Source: Psychrobacter immobilis
GTDB taxonomy: Bacteria > Pseudomonadota > Gammaproteobacteria > Pseudomonadales > Moraxellaceae
Assembly: GCF_904846175.1 (NCBI RefSeq)
Contig: NZ_CAJGZM010000004.1
Coordinates: forward strand, 124,001 to 188,000
DNA: 64,000 nucleotides
Direction: 5' to 3'
Shown here: piece by piece, positions 8,419 to 16,844 of the stretch
Numbering within the stretch: the stretch's first letter is position 1
Layout of the letters: each line of letters opens with the position of its first letter
Notes under the pieces: model-generated
The model's database searches: none
The model's input: only the letters and a program-made list of their open reading frames with translations
Told to the model about the DNA's origin: nothing
Program-made: the position numbers and the translations under genes

Positions 8419-10083
8419 TCAAGCCATGTTTGCGCTGTTTTTGAGGTATTGCATAAACAGTGGTACAGGACGACCAGTTGCCGCTTTGTTTTGACCAGAA
8501 TTCCATGCCGTACCAGCAATATCTAAATGTGCCCATGCTTGACCTTCTTCGACGAAGCGCGATAAGAAGCAAGCAGCAGTCACAGCACCAGCGCCTTTAC
8601 CACCGATGTTTTGCATATCAGCGATAGGCGAGTCAAGCTGCGTTTGATACTCATCATCCATCGGCATGTGCCAGATCAAATCGCCTGATAAGTGACTGGC
8701 GTTTTCTAACTCAAATAACACATCTTCATCGTTACTAAATACCGCTGAGCGTACGTGACCTAAGGCAACCACACAAGCGCCGGTCAAAGTCGCTACATCG
8801 ATAATTGCTTTTGGATTATAACGCTGTACGTAGCATAAAGTATCGGCCAATACCAAACGACCTTCCGCATCAGTATTTAAGATTTCAACCGATTTGCCGT
8901 TCATAGCTTTCACGATATCACCAGGGCGCGTAGCATCACCTGATGGCATGTTTTCTGCGCAAGCAAGGGCACCAACGACGTTAATCGGTAGACGCGCTTC
9001 ACACAATGCTTTAATCGTACCGAGTACAGACGCTGAACCGCCCATATCAAATTTCATCTCATCCATTGCCGCACCGGGCTTTATTGAGATACCGCCTGAA
9101 TCAAAGGTCACGCCTTTACCGACTAAGATGATAGGCGCGTCATCATTGGCAGCTTGTACATCGTTATCACTATTTTGTACAGCGTTTTTAGCGGCTTTTT
9201 TGCTAGCAGCTTTGGTTGGTAATTTATCTGCCAAGGCTTTTAGACCGCCAGCGACTTTTGCGCTGTTAGTCGTTGCTTTGTTAGCGCCAGCACTAAAGTT
9301 AGATTTACCACGGTATTCCATGAGTACCAGCTTACCTTCTTTGGTAGAGCCTTGCGCAACCGCTAAGAAGCAACCCATACCCAGTGCTGACATCTCGTCT
9401 TCACCCAATACGGTAACTTTTAATAGGTCAGGATAGGTTTTGGCAAGCTCTTGCGCTTGTTCAGCCATATAAGCGGGGAAACAGATATTGCCCGGTTCAT
9501 TGGCGACATCGCGGGTCAAGCTTTGGCCCGCGAAGACCGCTTCGGCAAATACTAAAGAAGCTTGCAGAGATTTATCAGCCAGTAAATAGATATCGGTTAA
9601 AACTGGCGTGGTTTGCTCAGATTTGTATTTATCAAAACGGTAGCTGGCTGCCAATAAATTTAAAGCAAACTGACCAAAATGATTTTCTTCTAATGCATCA
9701 CCTAAGGCCACTGTAATAGAGTCGACGCGTTTTTGCGTGCTTTGATAAATGGTATTGGCAATTTTTTGCAATACGCTATGGCTAAGCTTATCAAGACTAC
9801 CAACACCGACTAATAATAGCTGTACTGGGTTTTCTTTCGCTGTTTTTTTATCGCCAGCAAGCGCATAGTCAGCCACAGTTTCGCAGGCTTTACCATTAAA
9901 ATGTGATACTTCAATCAACTGCTCAATGCGGCTTTGATAATCACTTAATTCTGCTTCAGCTAAGATATTTTTCTTATCATCGATGAGCACCACAAGGCAG
10001 GCGGCATCTTTACTTTTGGCTTCTTTTTTCAGAATTTTTTGCGTATGCGTCTTTGGTAAGGTTTGGGTTAATTTAATATTCAT
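8419..10083 (-). CDS. pepA: Leucyl aminopeptidase PepA with an insert
   Basis: A cytosolic hexameric M17 aminopeptidase that removes N-terminal residues; the E. coli enzyme also binds DNA at Xer sites. The two-metal site is complete: K323 (VGKG), D328 (FDSGG), K335, D346, D405 and E407, with the active-site R409 in the signature NTDAEGRL. At 554 residues it is about 50 longer than E. coli PepA (503). The excess is an Ala/Lys/Asn-rich segment at about 261-315, between EYRG and PIILVGKG, at the junction of the N-terminal and catalytic domains. AAGGA precedes the ATG. It is co-directional with holC. Confidence 0.95.
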   Translation of the reverse strand: MNIKLTQTLPKTHTQKILKKEAKSKDAACLVVLIDDKKNILAEAELSDYQSRIEQLIEVSHFNGKACETVADYALAGDKKTAKENPVQLLLVGVGSLDKLSHSVLQKIANTIYQSTQKRVDSITVALGDALEENHFGQFALNLLAASYRFDKYKSEQTTPVLTDIYLLADKSLQASLVFAEAVFAGQSLTRDVANEPGNICFPAYMAEQAQELAKTYPDLLKVTVLGEDEMSALGMGCFLAVAQGSTKEGKLVLMEYRGKSNFSAGANKATTNSAKVAGGLKALADKLPTKAASKKAAKNAVQNSDNDVQAANDDAPIILVGKGVTFDSGGISIKPGAAMDEMKFDMGGSASVLGTIKALCEARLPINVVGALACAENMPSGDATRPGDIVKAMNGKSVEILNTDAEGRLVLADTLCYVQRYNPKAIIDVATLTGACVVALGHVRSAVFSNDEDVLFELENASHLSGDLIWHMPMDDEYQTQLDSPIADMQNIGGKGAGAVTAACFLSRFVEEGQAWAHLDIAGTAWNSGQNKAATGRPVPLFMQYLKNSANMA

Positions 10084-10321
10084 ATAGTTATCCTTATTAG
10101 AGTTATGAAACTAGCATGATAAAAATGGCAGGTTTTATTTAGATTGTTTATACCTGTTAAAGCAGTTGTACTGTTTATTGAAATATTTGGGCTAATTAGC
10201 CATCGCAATAGTGTAGCATATTGCGAGGCGACTGCGCAGTGAGCAAGGCTTGGGTAATATATTTGCACAATTTTGCGATAATTGTTTAAGTAATCGTTTT
10301 ATGTCTTTATAGAGTAGTCAG

Positions 10322-10951
10322 TTACTCACCAATCAATTCAGCTGTCGTCACTAAAGCCGCAAATCTATCCTGTAATGCTGCCATCGCAGTCTCGTGCATC
10401 ACTTCTGCACTTATGGCTTCTTTTTTATAATTAGGCAAGGCACGCGTAGCACAGGCGTTATGGCAGACAAAACTATCAAAGCCCAAATCAAACGCCGCTC
10501 TGACACTTGAGCTGACACACATATGACTCATAAAACCCGCAAAAATAATTTGCTGCTTTTGCGAGCCTGCTATTAGGGTTTGTAGCTGTGTATTGTAAAA
10601 AGCATTAGGATGTTTTTTGACAATGACAGTTTCGCCATCTTTCGGTTGTAATTCAGCGACAATCTCAACATTCGACGATAAAGGATTAAAAACCTTATCA
10701 TTATCGGCGCCGTGATGGGCGATATGGACAATAGGAATGTCTTGCGCGCGGGCTTTATCTAATAACAGACGCGCATTTTTAATGGCATTAGTACCAGCTT
10801 GCCCCAATGGCATCGCCCCATCGACGTATTCGTTTTGATAGTCAATAAAGACGATAGCGCAATTTAACCAATCAAGGGCAGCAAATTGACCACCAGCGAG
10901 TTCAAGTAAGGTCGATGGAATAGTAGCGGGAGTAGAAGTTAGTGTATTCAT
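10322..10951 (-). CDS. Isochorismatase-family cysteine hydrolase
   Basis: A 209-residue enzyme of the isochorismatase-like hydrolase superfamily. The catalytic triad is visible: Asp in IVFIDYQNEY, Lys in VIVKKHPNAFYNT and the nucleophilic Cys in GFMSHMCVSSSVRAAFDLG. Members hydrolyse amides (nicotinamide, ureidoacrylate, N-carbamoyl compounds) or isochorismate, and the sequence alone does not fix the substrate. The start at 10951 has GGAG about 10 nt upstream and gives a normal length; the frame is open to 10999. It is inserted between pepA and the divergent lptF-lptG, which are neighbours in many gammaproteobacteria. Confidence 0.85.
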   Translation of the reverse strand: MNTLTSTPATIPSTLLELAGGQFAALDWLNCAIVFIDYQNEYVDGAMPLGQAGTNAIKNARLLLDKARAQDIPIVHIAHHGADNDKVFNPLSSNVEIVAELQPKDGETVIVKKHPNAFYNTQLQTLIAGSQKQQIIFAGFMSHMCVSSSVRAAFDLGFDSFVCHNACATRALPNYKKEAISAEVMHETAMAALQDRFAALVTTAELIGE

Positions 10952-11369
10952 CAATCGTATTCTCCGTTTTGTTATATGAGCGCTAAATGATATAAACATA
11001 AATTTTGCATCTAACTCAGTCTAGCAACGAAATCTAAAGATAGGCGCGCAAGGATACCAACGACAAACAAAGCTTTCCAAATGACATAAAGCAAAAATAT
11101 AATGCAAATACTTAATAGAGTTGCTCTTATATTAAGACAAGCTTATAAATTATATGCGCTATATGCTTTGCTGATTTTATCTAATATCTAGCCATTCATG
11201 CAGCATTACAGCAAGATAGACGCAATGTTTTCAAACACATTTCACAGCCATTTTTAAGCAAAATATGCTACGATTAGCGGTTATCTTTATCGCTACTATT
11301 TATAGCGTAGCGCCAATAAAACTGCGCTAAATCGCGCGCATACCAACCTTTTTCTAAAGAGTGCCTATT
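10952..11369. other. Divergent intergenic region, hydrolase / lptF
   Basis: About 420 bp between divergent genes with no credible open frame. A plausible sigma-70 promoter reading towards lptF lies at 11121-11149. The rest is AT-rich without clear operators. Confidence 0.45.
11121..11149 (+). promoter_or_regulatory. Candidate sigma-70 promoter for lptFG
   Basis: TTGCTC and TATAAA are separated by 17 bp. The pair lies 220 bp before the lptF start, so a long leader or a second promoter is implied. Found by eye only. Confidence 0.4.
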
Positions 11370-12692
11370 GTGATATTACGCCGCTATATGACTCAACAAG
11401 TTGCCTCAACAACCGCCTTGGTATTGGGGTTTTTAGTGGTGATGATGCTCGGCGGGCGCTTAATCCGTTACTTTGGTATTGCCGCAGAAGGCAATCTGGA
11501 CATCAGCTTATTATTTACCATTATTGGTTATAATTTGCCTTACTTTTTAGAGCTTATCCTGCCACTGGCATTTTTTATCGCTCTCATGTTGGTATTTGGG
11601 CGTTTATACGTTGACCAAGAAATGGCGGTGATTAATGCCAGCGGTGTGTCGCGCGGTAAGCTTGGCCGTTTGATGACACCGTTGATATTGGCATTGTTTG
11701 TTGGGGAGGCGGCTTTATCTATCGTTGGTAAACCGTGGGGCGTACGCTCATCGGAAAGCGTCTGGCAGCAGCAGGCATTGACCAGTGCTTTTGATCTAAT
11801 TCGTCCTAATCAGTTTATTAGTAGTGGCAATTATCACTTGTATGTTGGCAGCTTAAGCGATGATAAAAAGCAATTGCAAGATGTGATATTGATACAATCT
11901 GAGCCTAAATACAAAGGTAGTGCAGCAAAAAATGCGGCCGTTGATGTCAATAACAGTATTGATCCAGAAACCGCTGAGCAACTCAATATCCCAGAGCTGC
12001 CAAATGCGCTCACAAGTAACAAGGTTATAAGCAAAGACCATATCACTAAAGATACCATTACCCTTGCCAAACGCGCTGAGCAAGTAGATACCGGCAGTAG
12101 CGGCGTCACCCAATTGGATTTATTCCAAGGTCGCCGCTATGAAGTCGGTGCGGGCAGTCTAAAATACAATCAAGTGGGCTTTGATCGCTACCGTATCACC
12201 TTGACCGAATCCTCCAAAGAAGTCATCACCGAAGACAATATTGAAACCCAAGCAATTGGTCCATTATGGCAAGCCGCAACAGGCAGCGCAGCAGTGAATA
12301 GTGAAAATGCACTTCGAGCGGCGCAAGGTGAGCTTGGTTATCGTCTGGCTTTACCTTGGTTGATGATTATCGCGCCGATGCTCGCCGTGCCACTGGCGCA
12401 AGTACGTCCGCGCCAAGGTCGCTGGTTGCGCCTGTTCCCGTCGATTTTATTATTTGTCAGCTGTGCGCTGGGCATTATTTCGCTCAAAAATGCTGTGAGT
12501 AAAGGCAGTGTGAGCGTTTGGGCGTATGCATGGTTAATATTAGGATTTATAGTATTGGCGCTTTATATGAACTGGGGCAGCCGCATGCAGCATCGTTTGC
12601 GCTTTCGCAAGCCAGATGAGCTGTTAACCGTTAGCGAGCATCAAGGCAATATCGACCATAAAAGCAATGGCTCACAAGGAGGACAATCCTAA
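11370..12692 (+). CDS. lptF: LPS export permease LptF
   Basis: Inner-membrane subunit of the LptB2FG ABC transporter that extracts lipopolysaccharide and pushes it onto the periplasmic Lpt bridge. Three N-terminal membrane segments (about 10-115), a periplasmic beta-jellyroll domain, then three C-terminal segments. Landmarks: ILRRYMTQQ at the start, VDQEMAVINASGVS (coupling helix region) and VPLAQVRPRQGR. I chose GTG at 11370, with AAGAG 9 nt upstream, over GTG at 11361. At 440 residues it is about 75 longer than E. coli LptF; the surplus is in the jellyroll (about 185-245), which is polar. The stop overlaps the lptG start by one base. Confidence 0.93.
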   Translation: MILRRYMTQQVASTTALVLGFLVVMMLGGRLIRYFGIAAEGNLDISLLFTIIGYNLPYFLELILPLAFFIALMLVFGRLYVDQEMAVINASGVSRGKLGRLMTPLILALFVGEAALSIVGKPWGVRSSESVWQQQALTSAFDLIRPNQFISSGNYHLYVGSLSDDKKQLQDVILIQSEPKYKGSAAKNAAVDVNNSIDPETAEQLNIPELPNALTSNKVISKDHITKDTITLAKRAEQVDTGSSGVTQLDLFQGRRYEVGAGSLKYNQVGFDRYRITLTESSKEVITEDNIETQAIGPLWQAATGSAAVNSENALRAAQGELGYRLALPWLMIIAPMLAVPLAQVRPRQGRWLRLFPSILLFVSCALGIISLKNAVSKGSVSVWAYAWLILGFIVLALYMNWGSRMQHRLRFRKPDELLTVSEHQGNIDHKSNGSQGGQS

Positions 12693-13918
12693 TGAGCGCT
12701 TTATTCTCTAAATCATCAAAGCCGAATTCGCCAAACGCTAAACTTAAACTTACGCCAAAGCCAACCAATCTAAAAGTGCTAAGCCGTTACGTTAAACTAA
12801 ACGCTTTACTTGCCATCATCGGCGCGGTCATAGGTTTGTGGGCATTGCAGTTGGTGTTCTCTTATTTGTCTGAGCTGGATTCGCTAGATGATAGCTATAC
12901 GATGGGCGAGGCGATTAAATATATTTTCTATCGCTCGCCGTACTTTTTAGAGCAATTTATCCCAACCGGCGCGTTACTTGGCGCCGTGGTTGGTCTAGGC
13001 CTATTGGCCAATAAAAGCGAGCTGGTCGTCATGCGCGCTGCTGGCGTCAGTGTTTATCGTATCGTCGGTTGGGTGTTGCAGCCTGCTATGATTTTTGTGC
13101 TGTTGGCATTGGTAATTAATCAGTTTGTCCTGCCGCATTCGAATCAATTGGCGCAAGAGATTAACGATCAAGACAACAGCTCGCTTGTCACCTCGGTACG
13201 GGGTTATTGGACGGTACAACCACGCTTTGAGAGTGCAAAAGACGGTAGTGCCAAGCCAGATGGCAGCGATATTTTATATATCGATTATGCCGATGTGCAA
13301 GGCAATATTGGCGAGGTCAAACGCTGGCATTTGGACAATAATGGCAACTTGCAAACCGCCATTCATGCTGAGGGTGGCAAATATATCGGCCGCGAACCGA
13401 TAGATACCGATAGCAGCAAACCAAGCGAGCAATACCGCTACGAGTGGCAGCTGAACAATATGACCAAGCTGATGATTAGTCAGGGCTTTGAGAGTAGCCA
13501 AGCTATCGCACCGTCAGATACCTTGAGTTTACCTTTTGCGCCTGAGTCAGTGTATTTACTCACTCGTAAAGCCGAAGATTTGTCATTGACCCAGTTATAC
13601 GAGCATCGTCAATTTATGCGCCAACAAGGCACGCGCTCGTTAAGTCATGAGTTGGCATTTTGGCAAAAGCTGCTCTCACCGTTATCGATTTTATCGCTGG
13701 TGATTGTTGCTTGCTCATTCGTTTTTGGCTCACTACGTACGCATAGCTTGGGCTTACGCATTGTGGTGGCACTACTATTTGGCTTGTTGTTTAGTTACGT
13801 GCAAGATTTGGTTGGCTTTGTTTCGCTCGCGACTGGATTTTCTCCATTATTAATGGTGATATTACCCATTGTCGCCAGCACGATATTGGGTGGGTATTTA
13901 CTGAAGCGGCAAATGTAG
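12692..13918 (+). CDS. lptG: LPS export permease LptG
   Basis: Partner of LptF in the LptB2FG lipopolysaccharide exporter. Same architecture: three membrane segments, a periplasmic jellyroll (about 160-300), three membrane segments. Landmarks are LGLLANKSELVVMRAAGVSV and the C-terminal SYVQDLVGFVSLATGFSP. The ATG overlaps the lptF stop (TAATG) and is preceded by AGGAGG, so the two are translationally coupled. A Lys/Pro/Asn-rich cytoplasmic extension of about 28 residues precedes the first membrane helix. A strong terminator follows. Confidence 0.93.
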   Translation: MSALFSKSSKPNSPNAKLKLTPKPTNLKVLSRYVKLNALLAIIGAVIGLWALQLVFSYLSELDSLDDSYTMGEAIKYIFYRSPYFLEQFIPTGALLGAVVGLGLLANKSELVVMRAAGVSVYRIVGWVLQPAMIFVLLALVINQFVLPHSNQLAQEINDQDNSSLVTSVRGYWTVQPRFESAKDGSAKPDGSDILYIDYADVQGNIGEVKRWHLDNNGNLQTAIHAEGGKYIGREPIDTDSSKPSEQYRYEWQLNNMTKLMISQGFESSQAIAPSDTLSLPFAPESVYLLTRKAEDLSLTQLYEHRQFMRQQGTRSLSHELAFWQKLLSPLSILSLVIVACSFVFGSLRTHSLGLRIVVALLFGLLFSYVQDLVGFVSLATGFSPLLMVILPIVASTILGGYLLKRQM

Positions 13919-13977
13919 TTTTAAAAATGTAATTGTACAAATATAATTTTAAAATATAGTTCTAAAAATTTAGCCAT

Positions 13978-14018
13978 AAAAAATCCCGCTAACACATCAT
14001 CGTATTAGCGGGATTTTT
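13978..14018. terminator. Bidirectional terminator lptG / methyltransferase
   Basis: A stem of about 12 bp (AAATCCCGCTAA with TTAGCGGGATTT) with A-run and T-run flanks lies between convergent genes. Confidence 0.85.
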
Positions 14019-14046
14019 GTTTGTGCAGCTTTTAAGTTGCTTAAGA

Positions 14047-14655
14047 TTAGTCTTTGGTCGCCATGGTAATCGTATAGGTTTTACCTTGTTTGATCTTTTC
14101 GCTATTGCCAAACACTTCGGTAAATGAGCGTTTCATAAATTGACGTAGGCCATTGATGGTCACCACATAAAAGCGCCCACCTTTACGCATACGTGCATAG
14201 GCGTCGAGGAAATATAGGTAATGCTGCTCTTTGCCTACTTTAGCGGGCAAGTTCGACATCACAAGGCTAAAGTCTTTGTCCTTTGCCACATGATTAAAGC
14301 CGTTTGATAAATGCACATCGACATTTTTTAGACCATTTTTCTCGCAATTCAAGCGCGCATATTCTACCGCCATAAAGTCTTTATCAATCAAGGTATGCAG
14401 ACCATTCGGGCATTCACGCGCCGCTGTCATACCAAGTACGCCATAGCCACAACCTAAGTCTATCGAATCATCATCCGCTTGAAAATCCACATAATCAAGC
14501 AGCATCAAGCTGCCATCATCAAGCTTTTGTGGCGAAAAAATACCCCACGTGGTCGCAAAATCAAACGGCTTACCCAGCACATCTTGGCGAAAGTTAATAT
14601 CTTCACGCCAATGTTGGGCGCTTTTTAATAGGTCAGCAGGGGGTCTATGGCTCAT
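14047..14655 (-). CDS. Class I SAM-dependent methyltransferase (RsmC-like domain)
   Basis: A 202-residue single-domain methyltransferase of the small-domain (RsmC/RlmG-like) group. Motif I is DLGCGYGVLG (from D66), and motif IV is SNLPAK where RNA guanine-N2 enzymes have NPPF. Members with a strict NPPF/NPPY motif act on exocyclic amines of bases. The Leu-for-Pro substitution makes the same chemistry uncertain. It lacks the N-terminal pseudo-domain of RsmC, so it is about half that length. Substrate unknown; an RNA target is an inference. Confidence 0.75.
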   Translation of the reverse strand: MSHRPPADLLKSAQHWREDINFRQDVLGKPFDFATTWGIFSPQKLDDGSLMLLDYVDFQADDDSIDLGCGYGVLGMTAARECPNGLHTLIDKDFMAVEYARLNCEKNGLKNVDVHLSNGFNHVAKDKDFSLVMSNLPAKVGKEQHYLYFLDAYARMRKGGRFYVVTINGLRQFMKRSFTEVFGNSEKIKQGKTYTITMATKD

Positions 14656-14873
14656 GGGATTCTCGGATATTAGATAAGTAAAAGGGGTGCGCTGCTCAAA
14701 CGAACAGCGTGCATATCATGATGCACTTTATTGAGGCTATTGTAACGAGAAAAGGGCGGGTTTGCAGCTATGGATTGGTAGGAATTGTATTATGGGAAGT
14801 AAAGGTAGGCGCACCGATTCCAACCTTAATCTCGTTTGAGGTGCGGCTTGGCGGATCCTATTACGCGTTATTT

Positions 14874-15296
14874 TTAACGTTCAATAGAAAATGACTCTAA
14901 TGATGGCGCGTGTTCACTCCATCCTGTCCAATAGTCTACAAGAACAATACGATTTTTTTTGAGTGATTTGATTTTATATAACATATTACTTGGGGACGAA
15001 GTTTCATTATTCCTGTCTCGTTGTACGAGTATAAAATCGTCGTCATCAATCCAAATAACGCGCCAATGACTCACAGTTTTATCATTTCTTTGGCATTCAA
15101 TTTCGTTGCGCCATTTAGCCGATAGACTATCTTTGCTAAACTCTATACCAGCACATAATGCACCATCTATTATGAGCCTGCTATTCGACAAACTCTCCTT
15201 ATACCCAGCCTGAGCGCTAGTTTGACCTAACATAAGTGTAGCTAGTGAAAAGATAGCGATAGCACCGATTTTGTTTAAAGTTTTTGACAGCTTCAT
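14874..15296 (-). CDS. Secreted protein of unknown function
   Basis: A 140-residue protein I do not recognise. A signal peptide is clear: MKLSK, a hydrophobic run to residue 23, then a likely cleavage after AQA (about residue 30). The mature part is charged and has two Cys (in GALCAGIEF and IECQRN) that could form a disulfide in the periplasm. A WRVIWIDDDDFILVQRDR stretch suggests beta structure. GAGG precedes the ATG. It is a single gene between the methyltransferase and the DUF3817 gene; neighbours give no clue. Confidence 0.6.
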   Translation of the reverse strand: MKLSKTLNKIGAIAIFSLATLMLGQTSAQAGYKESLSNSRLIIDGALCAGIEFSKDSLSAKWRNEIECQRNDKTVSHWRVIWIDDDDFILVQRDRNNETSSPSNMLYKIKSLKKNRIVLVDYWTGWSEHAPSLESFSIER

Positions 15297-15394
15297 CGAT
15301 CATCCTCTATTTGATGTATTTACTATTATAGTAATATCACTTAACCAAATAATAGTTTAGATCTAATTATTGATGATGATATAAAATATATTTA

Positions 15395-15448
15395 TCAACC
15401 TTTTAGATGACGCTCCGTATGCAACTTCTACAATCTGGCCGTCGTCAA
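15395..15448 (-). pseudogene. Decayed copy of the xerD 3' end
   Basis: Read on the minus strand, this stretch encodes TARL-stop-KLHTERHLKG-stop, which lines up without gaps with the XerD C-terminus TARLQKLHAEHHPRG-stop. One CAG codon has become TAG. At nucleotide level about 35 of 41 bases match 15893-15933 by eye. No upstream recombinase sequence is recognisable. It is probably a remnant of a duplication or of a second Xer-type gene, and the DUF3817 gene now lies between remnant and parent. Confidence 0.65.
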
Positions 15449-15498
15449 TCATTATCCTCAAAAGTCTAAGCGCAACCAATACCCAAAAACTTATAATC

Positions 15499-15837
15499 CT
15501 ATCCTCTCAAACGCTTCTTTAATAAATGATCAAAGATAAACGGACCAAATGGTAAAAATGAGCCAAGCACACCTGCAGGCATTGCCCACAGCGGCATTTT
15601 TATTTTGCTCGTTGCAATCAATAGCATCAAAATATAGGCGATAAACAGTGCCCCATGCGCCATACCGACATATTTTACGGCTTCAGGAATACCTAACATA
15701 TATTTTAGTGGCATGGCGATACCGAGCAATAATAGAAAAGACGTACCTTCTAAGTAACCAGCAATCGTGAGATTTTTTAATACCATATTTTGCCCATTAG
15801 TTAGGCTGGGCAGAGTAGATGGCTGAGCTTGCAACAC
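15499..15837 (-). CDS. DUF3817 membrane protein
   Basis: A 112-residue inner-membrane protein with three hydrophobic segments (about 22-48, 60-78, 83-103). The pattern YLEGTSFLLLLGIAMPLKY followed by GMAHGALFIAYI fits the DUF3817 family, known as an integral membrane domain without assigned function. It is 44 bp downstream of xerD and co-directional. The xerD remnant lies immediately beyond it, which suggests that the gene sits inside a duplicated or inserted segment. Confidence 0.75.
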   Translation of the reverse strand: MLQAQPSTLPSLTNGQNMVLKNLTIAGYLEGTSFLLLLGIAMPLKYMLGIPEAVKYVGMAHGALFIAYILMLLIATSKIKMPLWAMPAGVLGSFLPFGPFIFDHLLKKRLRG

Positions 15838-15881
15838 GTTTTATTCCTCTTACAATCATCAATAAATCTTTAATTTCAATT

Positions 15882-16820
15882 CTAGCCGCGCGGATGATGC
15901 TCGGCATGCAACTTCTGCAATCTTGCCGTCGCTACATGAGTATAAATCTGCGTCGTGGATAAATCACTATGCCCAAGTAATAACTGCACGCTACGTAAGT
16001 CTGCACCATGATTGAGTAGATGGGTCGCAAAAGCGTGACGTAGGGTATGCGGTGATAGCTCTTTATCGATACTGGCAATTTTGGCGTATTTCTTTAATAG
16101 ATACCAAAAGTTCTGCCGCGTCATATAACCACCTTGCGCGGTTAAAAACACCGCTTGGCAATTGCCCGATTTTAAATGCGCAATCAAATCACCACGAGCA
16201 TGTGTTAGATAGTCTTCTAGTGCATCTGCTGCATATTCACCTAATGGAACCAGTCGGGTTTTATTGCCTTTACCGGTAATTTGTAGCCAGCCAGAATTTA
16301 GGTTTACTTGTTCTAGTGACAGATTAATTAGCTCGCTAACACGTAGACCACAAGCATAGAGTACCTCTAACATGGCTTTATCACGCAGACCGAGCGCCGT
16401 GCTGCTGTCAGGTGCGGCAAGTAGGTTATCGATATCCGCCTCGCTCAAATCCTTTGGCAATGGACGGCCCAATTTGGGACTTTTTATACGCTCACACGGA
16501 TTGTCTTCACGTAGGTTGCTAGCAATCATCCATAGATAAAACTGACGCAAGCTTGAGAGCATCCGTGCTTGCGTACGCGGCGTTTTGCCTTCTTGGGTAA
16601 GAGTTGATAAGCAGTGCAGTACGTCATCAGGCTGCCATTTCGTGAGGGCAATAGGATTGGTCAGCTCGCAAGAGCGTAGGTCGCGCACGTAAGCATTACG
16701 CGTACGCGTTGCAAGACCACGTGCCAGCATGGCTTGACGAAACTCAGTCATATAAGCTGGTTCGTCATCGACCGCTAGCGCTTTAGGTTGACGCTGCTGT
16801 ACAGCACGGTCGCGGCTCAT
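15882..16820 (-). CDS. xerD: Tyrosine recombinase XerD
   Basis: Site-specific recombinase that with XerC resolves chromosome dimers at dif under FtsK control. 312 residues: an N-terminal SAM-like core-binding domain (about 24-110) and the catalytic domain (about 120-310). All catalytic residues are present: R160 (CGLRVSEL), K184 (GKGNK), H258 and R261 (SPHTLRHAFATH), H284 (LGHSD) and the nucleophile Y293 (IYTHV). The sequence LSTTQIYTHVATARL and the C-terminal HHPRG fit XerD better than XerC. A polar N-terminal extension of about 20 residues may reflect a later true start. It is followed by DUF3817 and preceded by a methyltransferase, all co-directional. Confidence 0.93.
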   Translation of the reverse strand: MSRDRAVQQRQPKALAVDDEPAYMTEFRQAMLARGLATRTRNAYVRDLRSCELTNPIALTKWQPDDVLHCLSTLTQEGKTPRTQARMLSSLRQFYLWMIASNLREDNPCERIKSPKLGRPLPKDLSEADIDNLLAAPDSSTALGLRDKAMLEVLYACGLRVSELINLSLEQVNLNSGWLQITGKGNKTRLVPLGEYAADALEDYLTHARGDLIAHLKSGNCQAVFLTAQGGYMTRQNFWYLLKKYAKIASIDKELSPHTLRHAFATHLLNHGADLRSVQLLLGHSDLSTTQIYTHVATARLQKLHAEHHPRG

Positions 16821-16844
16821 AAGACAGGACTCGGTGATTGAATG

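Noticed and set aside
8894..9436. 180-residue open frame antisense to pepA
   Set aside because: It opposes conserved PepA catalytic codons; its Ala/Ser/Pro-rich composition is typical of a shadow frame.
14688..14715. Terminator before the methyltransferase at 14655
   Set aside because: An imperfect GCTG/CAGC hairpin lies upstream of the gene, about 160 nt from the preceding stop, with a poor T-run; position and stem are not convincing.
15882..16820. XerD-like gene as an integrase of a mobile island
   Set aside because: All motifs and the length fit the housekeeping dimer-resolution recombinase; no attachment sites or cargo genes flank it.
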